From positions 1 to 64,000 of the forward strand of contig NZ_JABFDK010000006.1 of assembly GCF_013403865.1 (NCBI RefSeq): 64,000 nucleotides of DNA, read 5' to 3'. A program made the position numbers and the translations under genes. Below are positions 18,569-28,031 of the stretch, one piece after another (position 1 is the first letter of the stretch; the number at the start of each line of letters is the position of its first letter). The notes under the pieces were generated by a model. The model was given only the letters and a program-made list of their open reading frames with translations. It was not told the DNA's origin and ran no database searches. The DNA comes from Winogradskyella costae (GTDB taxonomy: Bacteria > Bacteroidota > Bacteroidia > Flavobacteriales > Flavobacteriaceae).

Positions 18569-21082
18569 TTAACAGTACAGATTATATTTTTCATATCTGT
18601 TATCAAAATCCTCTTTTAAGATTTTATTTTTAGCTAATGCGTAAAATTTAGAGGATTTCATATTGTTTCCATTAAATTTTGAATACCTGTAAATTAAATC
18701 CTCTAAATTCAGATTCTTAAATTTATCAGATACTTGTTCTGTAAAATCACAGCTTCTAATGCTCATTATTTTTAATTGGGTTAATTCGGCTAATTCTTCA
18801 GGTAATGGGGAATACTTAAAGTTTTCTATACCTAAAACTCGTAAGGATTTCATTCTGCCTATCCATTTTGGGATTTGTCTTTTAGTTAAAAATCCATCAA
18901 TAAAAAAGGTATCTAAATTTAAGTCCGAAATGGTCTCTGGGTAGGTTTCAAGATCTTGACTAATGCCTTCTAACCAAAGAAATTTAAGCGTTTTCCAATG
19001 CGATGCCGTAACCATAGCATTGTAACCAAAATTGTCACACGATAAAACTTTAAAAAGTTCTATGTTGGGCACTGTTAAGTTTTCTATAGACTGTATATCA
19101 TCGCTATAAAATAATTTTAGCGTTTTTAGTTTATTTAAAGTAACCTTAGGAAGATCTACAAGGCCTACACAATCGTAAATTTCTAAAAACTCTAGATGAG
19201 GCGTATGCTCTAATAATAATTTAATAACATTAGTGTTACCATTAAAATTTTTAATAGTCAAGTTCTTTAAATTATGATGCGTATAAGCGGTTAAACCATT
19301 GTTTTGTTCGGCATTATCTTTATTAAAATCAATGGTTAGTGTTTGTAAATTACAAAGTGCTTTTAATGCCTTATCTAAGCCTTTTACATTACTATTAAAT
19401 ATAAAATCTTTAAAGCTTTCAGGGGCTTTAAAAGTATCAAAATCTAAAGTCTCATTTTTAACACTATTTACATCGTCTAACTTTATTTTTTTAGCACGTA
19501 TTACTGAATAAAACTTTTGTAATGCGGTAATAGGTGTATCTGTTACTTTTATATGATTTACCTCAAAATTTTCAATACCCGGCTCAATGACTTTTATATC
19601 TGTAATGGTAAGACTGTCTGTCTTTATAGGTAAATAATCTGTATTTAAAACAAGTGCTTTTGCACTGTGCACTTTTAAGGTTTGCAAATGTTCTATTCTA
19701 GAAAATGACTGAGGAAAATTAGCAACATCAGCGTTCGTTATTTCAGCATCAGCTCCATTATATATACCATAAATAAAAACGTCTTCTAGCTTTTTACATT
19801 CGTGAATACCCTCTAAAACCCATTCTAAATGATGTGCTAACTTATACTTAAGGTTTTTAAGTTTTTTAAATGCAGAAAGCGTATGCGCACTTCTTCTTTG
19901 TGGTGCATCACAAGTAATTTCTATCTCTTTTAAATTAGTAAAAGACAAGGCATTATCTAATACAAAACTAAGAAGCTCTGGATTGGTAAAAACGATTCTT
20001 TTTAGCTTAGTTACAGGGGTTACTCCATAAGGCATAAACTCTGTATACAAACCTAGTAAACGTTTAATATTTGCTCCAAAAATAAAAGCAGCAGGAACTT
20101 TTTTTAATTTAGATAAATGAATAACTTCTAAAACCTCTAAGGTTTTAAATTCACTAACAGATGCAGGAAAGTGTTCTAGCTCCCTCATACCACTTAGCCT
20201 TAATGTTTTTAGTTTTGGTAAGTGACCAACTGTTTCGGGTAAAGCGGTTAGATTTTCTAACCTAAAAAGCTCTAATTTTTTTAATCTTGCCGGAAGCTCA
20301 ACATCAGAGAGGTCTTGTACCGCAAAAGAACCTATTTTTAAATGCTTTAAACTTGTTAGTTCTTTAAGCCAAGTAAAGTTAACTATGTTAGGGTTAGGCT
20401 CGTCATTACCAAAAGGAAAACTTCCTCTAAACTCCAACTTTTTAAGTGTTTTTAGTTTTGTTATTCCTACGGGAACCCATACCAAATTAGGTGCTGCTAG
20501 TATAAACTCTTTTAAGTTAACTAATCGTTCTAGTTCTTCTGGTATGTATTTATAATCAATGTCAAGCTCAAGTTTCTCTAATGAAGTAAGTTGCGTTATT
20601 TTGTTTACAACGTTACTAAAACCTTCTTTCTGTCTAGAGGTGCTAATTGTTAATTCTTTAATACCATTAAACTGACTTAAAAGACGTGGTGTTTCTATGA
20701 AAAGTTCAATAACTTCTTTACTTCTATATTCAAGCGAAAGCGTTAAACGCTTACAAACAAGTGTGTATAGTTTACAAAGGTCTAAATCTTCTGAAAGTAC
20801 GCCGTACTCTAATATAGCAATCAGTTTCTTGTTAAAAGATTGAGAATCTTGTATTGTCGTTATTTTTTTTCGACTCTTAAAGGCGAGTTGTAAAGCTTCT
20901 GGTGCCTGTTTTTTTATGATATTGGCACATTCGGTTCTAATCTGCTTGTTTTTAGTAGATTTAGCAAGCACAAAAATCTCATAATAAAAATTTTCAGGAT
21001 AATTTTTACATTCTTTAATTTTTTCAAAAGATGCTTCGTCTTCATAAAAGTTGAAACCAAATTCGTGTTTAGCAAGTATCAT
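18569..21082 (-). CDS. Leucine-rich-repeat protein, copy 2
   Basis: An 837-aa paralogue of the following gene, colinear over its whole length. The N-terminal helical region (1-135) carries the shared 25-residue block at 51-75. The LRRs (about 140-800) show LTSLEKLELDI, LPKLKTLRLSGM and LTQLKIMSIRSCDF. It is the first gene of the two-gene LRR operon and starts 54 nt downstream of a copy of the block's dyad. The repeat surfaces have diverged much more than the N-terminal block, as would be expected if the N-terminus binds a common partner and the repeats bind different ligands; that is inference. Confidence 0.8.
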   Translation of the reverse strand: MILAKHEFGFNFYEDEASFEKIKECKNYPENFYYEIFVLAKSTKNKQIRTECANIIKKQAPEALQLAFKSRKKITTIQDSQSFNKKLIAILEYGVLSEDLDLCKLYTLVCKRLTLSLEYRSKEVIELFIETPRLLSQFNGIKELTISTSRQKEGFSNVVNKITQLTSLEKLELDIDYKYIPEELERLVNLKEFILAAPNLVWVPVGITKLKTLKKLEFRGSFPFGNDEPNPNIVNFTWLKELTSLKHLKIGSFAVQDLSDVELPARLKKLELFRLENLTALPETVGHLPKLKTLRLSGMRELEHFPASVSEFKTLEVLEVIHLSKLKKVPAAFIFGANIKRLLGLYTEFMPYGVTPVTKLKRIVFTNPELLSFVLDNALSFTNLKEIEITCDAPQRRSAHTLSAFKKLKNLKYKLAHHLEWVLEGIHECKKLEDVFIYGIYNGADAEITNADVANFPQSFSRIEHLQTLKVHSAKALVLNTDYLPIKTDSLTITDIKVIEPGIENFEVNHIKVTDTPITALQKFYSVIRAKKIKLDDVNSVKNETLDFDTFKAPESFKDFIFNSNVKGLDKALKALCNLQTLTIDFNKDNAEQNNGLTAYTHHNLKNLTIKNFNGNTNVIKLLLEHTPHLEFLEIYDCVGLVDLPKVTLNKLKTLKLFYSDDIQSIENLTVPNIELFKVLSCDNFGYNAMVTASHWKTLKFLWLEGISQDLETYPETISDLNLDTFFIDGFLTKRQIPKWIGRMKSLRVLGIENFKYSPLPEELAELTQLKIMSIRSCDFTEQVSDKFKNLNLEDLIYRYSKFNGNNMKSSKFYALAKNKILKEDFDNRYEKYNLYC

Positions 21083-21105
21083 AAGGGCAGTTTAATTTTA
21101 TGTTA

Positions 21106-21151
21106 CAAACCTATTTTAAAACACGGTGTTATTTGTCACTGTATTCTGTGA
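21106..21151 (-). promoter_or_regulatory. Regulon promoter, site 1 (LRR operon)
   Basis: Read on the minus strand: dyad TCACAGAATACAGTGA (21151-21136), 22-nt spacer, then TAGGTTTG (21113-21106), a full match to TAnnTTTG. The box ends 23 nt before the LRR start at 21082. The dyad is identical to site 3. Confidence 0.75.
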
Positions 21152-21185
21152 TATTTAAAACGTTAAAAAAAGTCCCTTATAAAAA

Positions 21186-21231
21186 TCACTAAATACCGTG
21201 AGTTTAAACAAACGGATTTCTTTTACCTTGC
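21186..21231 (+). promoter_or_regulatory. Regulon promoter, site 2 (DUF4132 operon)
   Basis: Dyad TCACTAAATACCGTGA (21186-21201), 22-nt spacer, then TACCTTGC (21224-21231), which fits TAnnTTTG except in the last two positions. The leader to the DUF4132 start is 72 nt, longer than at all other sites. It is divergent from site 1, with 34 nt between the dyads. Confidence 0.65.
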
Positions 21232-21303
21232 CATCAGTAATTCAGTTTGTTTAGAAAAGGACAAATTATTGTTAATGACCATAGTTAAAAACATTTAAGA
21301 GAT

Positions 21304-24300
21304 ATGATCCCTATAGAAGATGCTAGAAAACACTTGGAGCAATACAAAAAACCAGCGGTAGACCGGTTTGAATTTCGTGCGTATTCTGAGCCCTACCGTG
21401 TTTTAGCAAAAGTGCTGGCTAGTATAGAAAAAGACAAACGCGTCTATTATAATCAGTATGATTTTATTGAGGCCTTCGAAGATCCTTTCAATATAAATCC
21501 TTGGACTACACCAGAAGGGATGCGTTTAGGGATGCAATTATATGGTGTTATTCAAGCGCCATACTTAGCAGCAATGTGGGATTTTATAAACACCTTACCG
21601 TATCAAGATTCTTATAACAGGCAAGCCTTTAGATCGCGAGTTGGAGAAGATGTATTGCACAAAAAAATAGTAAGTTTTAGAGCATTTCTGAATTCCAGCA
21701 GAATGGGATTTGGTGGCTTATCTTTAGTAGAACATTTTCAATACAACACGTATTTTTCTGGGAACCAAGACCTTTTTCTAGCCATCGTTTTACACAATGC
21801 AGAAAGTGCGTTTGATGCCTTGCTAGACGATATTATTCAAGGAGAAGATGAGATTGGTGGCGTGAGTTCAGATATTATCAAAGCGTTGTTGTATTCTGAA
21901 GAGGAGAAACATTGGGAAATGGTTGCCAAATTGCTACTCGCCGCACAACGTCAAGAAGGTTTACGCCAAACCATAATAGAAGCTTTAGATAGCTGCAGCC
22001 TTGGTGCGTTTAAGTATATGTTAAAGGTTATTATAGATAATGACTTAGCACGTTTTAGTAGTGTGACTAGAGCGGTTTGTACCTGGTTTGATTTAAACTG
22101 GGAGACGCCAAAAAAAGCGCTTATTAATCGCATATTAACGCTTGCACAATCTTTAATTTTCGATTTAAAAGAGGTGGATACCTATTTAAAAAGCAAAGAT
22201 AATATAGAAGTGCTAGTAGGGCTTTGGGCCATTGGTATTTTAGATGTAGATACCGCCAATAGAAAAGCATTAGACATTGTATTTGAGAACGAAGACCGAA
22301 ATAAAAAGATACTCGCGCTGTATTTTATGAGTCAAACCGATAAAACAAACGATGCGCTAGTACCTTATTTTATAGAACATATTGGAAAAGATTACGCCTT
22401 AGACCATTGGATGGCGGTAAACTTACCAGAAACATCTTTAGATGATACCACCTTTGAAAAACTACTTACTGTCGCTAAAAATGCTTCAGAAAAAGGAAAG
22501 GTTTACGAAAGTAAAATATTCTCGTGGTGGAGTTTTATCCCAGGGTCAGATTATTTCTTCAATTTTATAATGAATAGTGCTACAGAAACACAATTAGAAT
22601 TAATGGCACCTGATTTTGAAGACTTTCCTTCAGAATTTAGAGAGGCTTATTTTAGAAAGGTATTCCCTAAAAACTATAGCTATTCGTTATACTACAACAA
22701 AGAACAAATAAAGCACAAAGTAGAATTAAAATACGATAAGAATTCTTGGAAAAGAGCTTTAGCAAGACGTGCCATTTACAACAGGAACGAACTGGTAATG
22801 GCTACGGGATTAAGCCTGTTCTTTAAAATGCACTTGTATGATACCGAGTTAGAGATTATTGAAGATTTATTAAGGCGAAAAAGTAAAATGTTACGGACTT
22901 CGTTAATACAGTTATTAATAAACTTACCTGTAGATACTTTACGCAATAGCACCACTAATTTAATTCAGGCTAAAAACATTGAACAACGTATAGCCGCTTT
23001 AGAAATTTTAACAATTTTACACGATAACAACAGACAGTCTAATTTTACAGAAGCGCAAATAGCGCTTTATAAACAGCGACCTAAAATCACTAAAAACGAG
23101 CAAGTTTATCTCGATAAATTTTCTGACAACACCGAAGAATATAATTACAGTAACGGATTTGGTGCTGTAGATTATGATAATTTATCACCACTTTACATCC
23201 CACAATCGCATTTTAAAACAAAGACCAATATTTTTGATAAACTAGGAATCACCACTTCAGAAGCTTCTGGGTTCAAATTCAAAGATTTTATTGATGTAAA
23301 GAAAATTGTGACTCAAGTCAATCAGTTAATTAATTTGGTTACAGAACATCGCAATCACGAATACCAGATGTTAGCCTATGATGGTGAAATGCACACCACG
23401 TATCTTAATAAAGGGGTTCACGATATGAAAGAGTTAGGTGAAGATGCCACAGCTTTAGAGCAACTGCATAACTTACCACTAGCCGACATTTGGATTACTT
23501 GGTACGAGAAAAGCAAGCTTAACGATTTTGAAATGTATTCGGTTATTCGCTATATCAATAATAGAGAAGCGCCTTTTGGAGCCTACACGATTCTTCAGCC
23601 TTATTTACAGCAATATTACCCAGATTTGTCTGGTTTAAACTTAGGAGAAGCACAAAGTTATTATTCAAAATCTAAAACCTACAACAAAATTTTAAAGCGT
23701 TTGTTTAGAGCTTTCGCAGATGATAAAATGGTGGGTGATTTTAAGTTTAAGCTGTATGAAGATATGATTGCTAATTTTCCTGAAAAATTCAAACTCACCC
23801 AATTTCAAGAGAAAAGTAGCTATTACAGTACCGTAACTTATAATTGGACAACCATAGTACAAGCAAATACACCTAATTTTGGTTCAAATAATCTAGAGCA
23901 ACTCACCAAAGAGCAACTGTATAAATATTGGGCAATTCAAATGTATTTATCGGCTCAAAATATGGAACATCCTAGTGAGGCCACTACCATTAAAGTGCTT
24001 ACAGAAGAAAATATAAACAAGAAAAGCTTAAAGTTTCCAGAAGTAGAAGTTACTCTAAAATTATACAGAGAAGGTTTAATAAATGATGACGATTTATTAT
24101 TCCAATCGCTGAACAATCATTCTATAATGAGCATTATGGATGGTGGTTTCAATTACAGAATGAATTTTAAAAAAGGATTAGAACGTAATAGCATCCCTAA
24201 ACACGTTTTTCTACCTTTAAAAACTAACCTTTTAGAAACGGAATTAGAGCGTGGTGATTTAGCAACACCAGCTTCTGGGTATATTAGTAGCATTCACCGT

Positions 24301-26307
24301 GTAGAAGGTGTAGATTATGTCTTTCGCATCTTAGAACGTTTAGGAAAAGATACGTTTGAGCGTGGTTATAGTTATTATGGCGATAGTAAAAAATCAAAAT
24401 TCAGTACTATTCTTAAACGAACCGCCTTTAAAGATACAGAATCTTATGCCGATTTTGCCAAACTAGCCGATGCTTCTAAAGTAAGTAAAAAACGCTTAAT
24501 TGAGTTAGCGTGTTACTCCACGCAATGGGCCAATGTTGTAGGGGAATATTTAAAAATTGAAAATCTAGAAAATGCCGTTTGGTGGTTTCAAGCACACGCT
24601 TCAGAATATATGAATAGCGAAAAAGAAACCATTATCGCGCGTTATTCTAACATTCCTAAAAACGATTTTGCACTTGGTGCCATAGATATTGATTGGTTTA
24701 ATAAAGTGTATAAAAATTTAGGAAAAACCAATTGGAGACTACTTCACGATGCCGCCAAATATATTACCGATGGAAACGGACATAGACAAGTAAAACTTTA
24801 TTCTAGCGTAATGCTTGGTGAAGTAAAAATCACCGAAACGCTTAAGAAGATTAAAGACAAACGCGATAAAGATTATGTGCGTGCTTTAGGCTTAATTCCG
24901 TTAAGTAAAACCGTACCAGAAAAAGATTTATTAAAACGTTACAATATATTGCAAACCTTTTTAAAAGAAAGCAAACAATTTGGTGCACAACGTCAGGAAA
25001 GTGAAGCTACCGCTGTAGAGATTGCATTAGATAACTTATCTCGTAATGCCGGTTATAAAGACCGTGTACGTTTTAGTTGGGCAATGGAAGCCAAAGCCAC
25101 ACAAGCCATTATGGAAAATGCGGTAGTCACCATAGACGACACGGTTATAGAACTTGGTATTACAGACTTAGGCAAAACCACGATTAAAGTGACCAAAGCC
25201 GGTAAAATTTTAAAAAATATACCAGCAAAACTACGTAAAGACAAGCAAGTGGTAGCTTTAAAAGAAAGTAAAAACTACCTATCTAAACAATATAGTAGAA
25301 CGCGTCTATCGCTTGAAAATGCAATGGTTAATGAAGATGAATTTCCGGCTAAAGAAATTCACGAGTTAATGCAACACCCTATTGTAAAAGCCATGTTGCA
25401 AAACTTAGTATTATACGTGCCAGAAAAAGAAATTTTAGGATTTTACAATAATGGCGCCTTGGTAGATACCGATGGTAAAGTACAAGCATTGGCAGAAGAC
25501 GATGGGTTACTTATTGCACACGCTTCTCATTTATACCAATCGGTTGCTTGGGACTTGTATCAAAAATATGTGTTTGCAGAGCGCATTACACAACCCTTTA
25601 AACAAATTTTTAGAGAGTTGTATTTAATCACGAATGACGAGCGCGAGCATAGCAACAGATCTGAGCGTTACCAAGGGCATCAAATTCAGCCTAAAAAAAC
25701 AGTTGCTTTATTACGTGGTCGAGGTTGGACGGTGAGTATGGAAGACGGCTTGCAAAAAGTATATCACAAACAAGGTTTTATTGCTACGATATATGCGATG
25801 GCAGATTGGTTTTCACCGTCAGATGTAGAGGCGCCAACCTTAGAAGTGATTCAATTTCATTCTATAGACAGCTATAAAAACATTCCACTTACAGAGATTC
25901 CGCCAGTAATTTTTAGCGAAATTATGCGCGATATAGACTTGGTGGTTAGCGTAGCACACGTTGGTGGTGTAGATCCAGAAGCCAGCCATAGTACGATGGA
26001 AATGCGCGGTGCCTTAGCCGAAGCTTCTGCTCAATTATTCAAGCTTAAAAACATCACGGTTAAGGAGCGTCATATCTTTATAAAAGGAACTTTAGGCGAA
26101 TATAGCATTCATTTAGGAAGTGGTCAGGTGAGCAAAAACGGACTCTCCTTATCCATCATTCCGGTGCACAGTCAGCATCGCGGACGTATGTTCTTGCCTT
26201 TCGTAGACGAAGACCCAAAATCGGCAGAAATTATTTCTAAAATGAAACTACTGTCAGAAGATAATAAAATCCAAGATCCAACCATTTTGGCACAAATTAA
26301 TAGTTAA
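21304..26307 (+). CDS. DUF4132 family giant protein
   Basis: A 1667-aa cytoplasmic protein. Most of it (about 1-1400) is helical and HEAT/armadillo-like. The C-terminal DUF4132 region (about 1440-1640) shows the family's basic strand-helix pattern with K-K-T-V-A-L-L-R-G-R-G-W followed by a Y-H-K-Q motif, then EVIQFHSI, FSEIMRDIDLVVSVAHVGG and a final RGRMFLPF block. E. coli YehI, beside the moxR/vWA genes of the yeh locus, is in this family; its biochemical role is unknown. Two small genes follow on the same strand, and a vWA gene lies 20 kb away in the same regulon, but no MoxR ATPase is in the window. Start: ATG preceded by AT-rich leader; no upstream in-frame alternative. Confidence 0.8.
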   Translation: MIPIEDARKHLEQYKKPAVDRFEFRAYSEPYRVLAKVLASIEKDKRVYYNQYDFIEAFEDPFNINPWTTPEGMRLGMQLYGVIQAPYLAAMWDFINTLPYQDSYNRQAFRSRVGEDVLHKKIVSFRAFLNSSRMGFGGLSLVEHFQYNTYFSGNQDLFLAIVLHNAESAFDALLDDIIQGEDEIGGVSSDIIKALLYSEEEKHWEMVAKLLLAAQRQEGLRQTIIEALDSCSLGAFKYMLKVIIDNDLARFSSVTRAVCTWFDLNWETPKKALINRILTLAQSLIFDLKEVDTYLKSKDNIEVLVGLWAIGILDVDTANRKALDIVFENEDRNKKILALYFMSQTDKTNDALVPYFIEHIGKDYALDHWMAVNLPETSLDDTTFEKLLTVAKNASEKGKVYESKIFSWWSFIPGSDYFFNFIMNSATETQLELMAPDFEDFPSEFREAYFRKVFPKNYSYSLYYNKEQIKHKVELKYDKNSWKRALARRAIYNRNELVMATGLSLFFKMHLYDTELEIIEDLLRRKSKMLRTSLIQLLINLPVDTLRNSTTNLIQAKNIEQRIAALEILTILHDNNRQSNFTEAQIALYKQRPKITKNEQVYLDKFSDNTEEYNYSNGFGAVDYDNLSPLYIPQSHFKTKTNIFDKLGITTSEASGFKFKDFIDVKKIVTQVNQLINLVTEHRNHEYQMLAYDGEMHTTYLNKGVHDMKELGEDATALEQLHNLPLADIWITWYEKSKLNDFEMYSVIRYINNREAPFGAYTILQPYLQQYYPDLSGLNLGEAQSYYSKSKTYNKILKRLFRAFADDKMVGDFKFKLYEDMIANFPEKFKLTQFQEKSSYYSTVTYNWTTIVQANTPNFGSNNLEQLTKEQLYKYWAIQMYLSAQNMEHPSEATTIKVLTEENINKKSLKFPEVEVTLKLYREGLINDDDLLFQSLNNHSIMSIMDGGFNYRMNFKKGLERNSIPKHVFLPLKTNLLETELERGDLATPASGYISSIHRVEGVDYVFRILERLGKDTFERGYSYYGDSKKSKFSTILKRTAFKDTESYADFAKLADASKVSKKRLIELACYSTQWANVVGEYLKIENLENAVWWFQAHASEYMNSEKETIIARYSNIPKNDFALGAIDIDWFNKVYKNLGKTNWRLLHDAAKYITDGNGHRQVKLYSSVMLGEVKITETLKKIKDKRDKDYVRALGLIPLSKTVPEKDLLKRYNILQTFLKESKQFGAQRQESEATAVEIALDNLSRNAGYKDRVRFSWAMEAKATQAIMENAVVTIDDTVIELGITDLGKTTIKVTKAGKILKNIPAKLRKDKQVVALKESKNYLSKQYSRTRLSLENAMVNEDEFPAKEIHELMQHPIVKAMLQNLVLYVPEKEILGFYNNGALVDTDGKVQALAEDDGLLIAHASHLYQSVAWDLYQKYVFAERITQPFKQIFRELYLITNDEREHSNRSERYQGHQIQPKKTVALLRGRGWTVSMEDGLQKVYHKQGFIATIYAMADWFSPSDVEAPTLEVIQFHSIDSYKNIPLTEIPPVIFSEIMRDIDLVVSVAHVGGVDPEASHSTMEMRGALAEASAQLFKLKNITVKERHIFIKGTLGEYSIHLGSGQVSKNGLSLSIIPVHSQHRGRMFLPFVDEDPKSAEIISKMKLLSEDNKIQDPTILAQINS

Positions 26308-26315
26308 AAATAATA

Positions 26316-26407
26316 TTAGGGCGTTACCTCGCTTAGGCGAGGTCGGGCTTTCTGTTGCAAGTCCTCGTGCTTACGCACTGTGGGCTTTCCACGGCAATCC
26401 CTAACGC
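26316..26407. repeat. GC-rich structured intergenic repeat element
   Basis: About 92 bp, much richer in G+C than the surroundings. It starts TTAGGGCGTTACC and ends AATCCCTAACGC. It contains a perfect 7-bp hairpin (ACCTCGC-TTAG-GCGAGGT, 26326-26343) and a 4-bp one (GTGC-TTAC-GCAC, 26367-26378), and repeated GGGCTTTC words. The layout matches, from memory, a dispersed element of flavobacterial intergenic regions. Only one copy is in this window. It lies between the DUF4132 gene and its small downstream partner and could affect read-through. Confidence 0.65.
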
Positions 26408-26421
26408 AAAATCCGTAAACC

Positions 26422-26835
26422 ATGGAACTGACATTACAACTAAAAAGACTCGGGAAGAAAAAAGTAAAAGAAGTCCCTTTTACACTAGAGGAAAACCCTA
26501 AAAATCTAGAAGATTTATTAATTGGTTGTGTTAAAAATCAAGTGGACGCTTATAATAAAAAACGCACCGAAGTAAATATTATCGGGTTTTTAAGTCCAGC
26601 CGAAATTCAAGACAAAGTTCAAACAGGTAAAGTCGATTTTGGAGATATTACCAATACCGAGTTAGCAAAGCATCAGCAAGCCATAGACAATGTGTTGTTA
26701 GCTTTTAAAGACGGATTATTTGTTGTTTTTGTAGACCATGATGAAATTACCGATTTAAAAGCACCGATAGAACTGACTTCAGAAAGTGTGATTGCCTTTA
26801 TCAGGCTTACATTTTTAGTCGGCACCTATTGGTAA
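26422..26835 (+). CDS. Small conserved-type protein downstream of DUF4132
   Basis: A 137-aa soluble α/β protein with no recognised domain. It starts with a β-hairpin and a basic stretch (LKRLGKKKVKEV), then NIIGFLSPAEIQDKVQTGK in the middle and a hydrophobic end (VIAFIRLTFLVGTYW). It follows the DUF4132 gene by 114 bp, of which most is the structured repeat, and is followed 9 bp later by another small gene. The arrangement suggests a partner of the DUF4132 protein, as in other loci where small unknown genes follow this family. I cannot assign a function. Confidence 0.65.
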   Translation: MELTLQLKRLGKKKVKEVPFTLEENPKNLEDLLIGCVKNQVDAYNKKRTEVNIIGFLSPAEIQDKVQTGKVDFGDITNTELAKHQQAIDNVLLAFKDGLFVVFVDHDEITDLKAPIELTSESVIAFIRLTFLVGTYW

Positions 26836-26844
26836 ATTGTATTT

Positions 26845-27159
26845 ATGGAATCCCTTCAACACGACTTAGCAAAACAAATCACGAATTACCATTCTGTTTG
26901 GTCTAGATTATTAGCCAATACCAATTTTGGAAATTATGCCTCTAGTCTTTGGAACGTAACATTAAAAGCCAAAAATGTTTCTGTAAACGTCAATAAAAAG
27001 ACTTTTACATTCCATAATGCCAATTTTGAATTTGATGTGGAAGTCGGTCTGTCGTTTGGAGATGATAATACCATGTTTTCAAAACAAGTTTCCGGACATG
27101 GCACATTTCAATTTGTGGACGCTAAAATTATTCAACTTCAAACATTAATTCTTAACTAA
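26845..27159 (+). CDS. Small β-rich protein, DUF4132 neighbourhood
   Basis: A 104-aa protein, helical at the N-terminus (1-30) and then predicted all-β (VSVNVNKKTFTFHNANFEF, LSFGDDN, GHGTFQFVDAKI). No signal peptide. It starts 9 bp after the preceding 137-aa gene, so the two are almost certainly one transcript. I recognise no family. Confidence 0.6.
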   Translation: MESLQHDLAKQITNYHSVWSRLLANTNFGNYASSLWNVTLKAKNVSVNVNKKTFTFHNANFEFDVEVGLSFGDDNTMFSKQVSGHGTFQFVDAKIIQLQTLILN

Positions 27160-27236
27160 AATTTAGAGTTTCAGTATTTATAAATACTATAATTTCGCAA
27201 AAAAACAAGTTCCAATTAAAAAGTAAAAGTATTTAA

Positions 27237-27752
27237 ATGGTTGACATTATAAAAGCAAATGCGGAGCACTCTGAATTAATTGCAAAACTAGCACAACAGA
27301 CCTTTTCAGAATCTCATGGGCATAGCGCTTCTAAAGAGGATATAAATAACTTCATTTTAAGAACTTACAATACCGAAGCCATTCGTAAAGAATTTGAAAA
27401 TAAACAGATAGATTATCATCTCATCTATTATAATGAAACTATAGCTGGGTTTTCAAAAATAGAATTGCAATGTCCTAATATTAATATAAGCGATAAAAAT
27501 ATTACCAAATTAGACCGCATCTATCTTTTAGAAGCCTTTCAAGGCAAAAAATTGGGTGTAAAATTGCTCAATTTTAATATTGCTCTATCTAAAAAACAGC
27601 ACCAAAACGGAATTTGGTTAGTCGTTTGGACAAAAAACCAAAAGGCGATAAATTTTTATTCAAAAATGGGCTTTGAGATTGCTGGATCTTACGATTTTCA
27701 AATTTCTGAAACACATTCTAATCCCAATCATGTGCTGTATTTAGAATATTAA
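27237..27752 (+). CDS. GNAT family N-acetyltransferase
   Basis: 171 aa, the usual GNAT length. Acetyl-CoA binding motif A is visible at about 94-110 (RIYLLEAFQGKKLGVKLL, with the Q-G-K-K-L-G-V loop), and motif B near 126-146 (WLVVWTKNQKAINFYSKMGF). The substrate cannot be told. It has its own upstream region with no copy of the regulon dyad and a terminator behind it, so it may be an unrelated passenger in the block. Confidence 0.88.
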   Translation: MVDIIKANAEHSELIAKLAQQTFSESHGHSASKEDINNFILRTYNTEAIRKEFENKQIDYHLIYYNETIAGFSKIELQCPNINISDKNITKLDRIYLLEAFQGKKLGVKLLNFNIALSKKQHQNGIWLVVWTKNQKAINFYSKMGFEIAGSYDFQISETHSNPNHVLYLEY

Positions 27753-27785
27753 TTTTTAGTATACACTACCCTAGTTTTCTATTAC

Positions 27786-27821
27786 AAAAAGGTGTTCTTA
27801 TGCTAAAGCTTACCTTTTTTT
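27786..27821 (+). terminator. Terminator of the GNAT gene
   Basis: An 8-bp stem (AAAAAGGT/ACCTTTTT) with an 18-nt loop and a run of T at the 3' side, 34 bp past the stop. Confidence 0.6.
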
Positions 27822-27956
27822 ACACCCTAAAATAACATTTGCATACTTCTTTAAGTGAATCATTACATTTAAGAGTTGCAAAAATAGTGATGTATGTTTT
27901 TTTGTAAACAAAGAAGATCGTCTTATTAATCAGGTTTAGTTCTACGAGTTTTTATA

Positions 27957-28002
27957 TCACAGAATACAGTGATGAAACCTATCACATACGCTTATACATT
28001 TG
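27957..28002 (+). promoter_or_regulatory. Regulon promoter, site 3
   Basis: Dyad TCACAGAATACAGTGA (27957-27972), 22-nt spacer with no TTG, then TACATTTG (27995-28002), a full TAnnTTTG match. The start codon follows after 29 nt. Confidence 0.78.
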
Positions 28003-28031
28003 TATTAAATTAATTACACATCACTATACTT

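Noticed and set aside
26316..26407. CRISPR array or insertion-sequence end at the GC-rich element
   Set aside because: There are no regularly spaced identical repeats, no transposase and no cas gene nearby; the structure is a single compact element.
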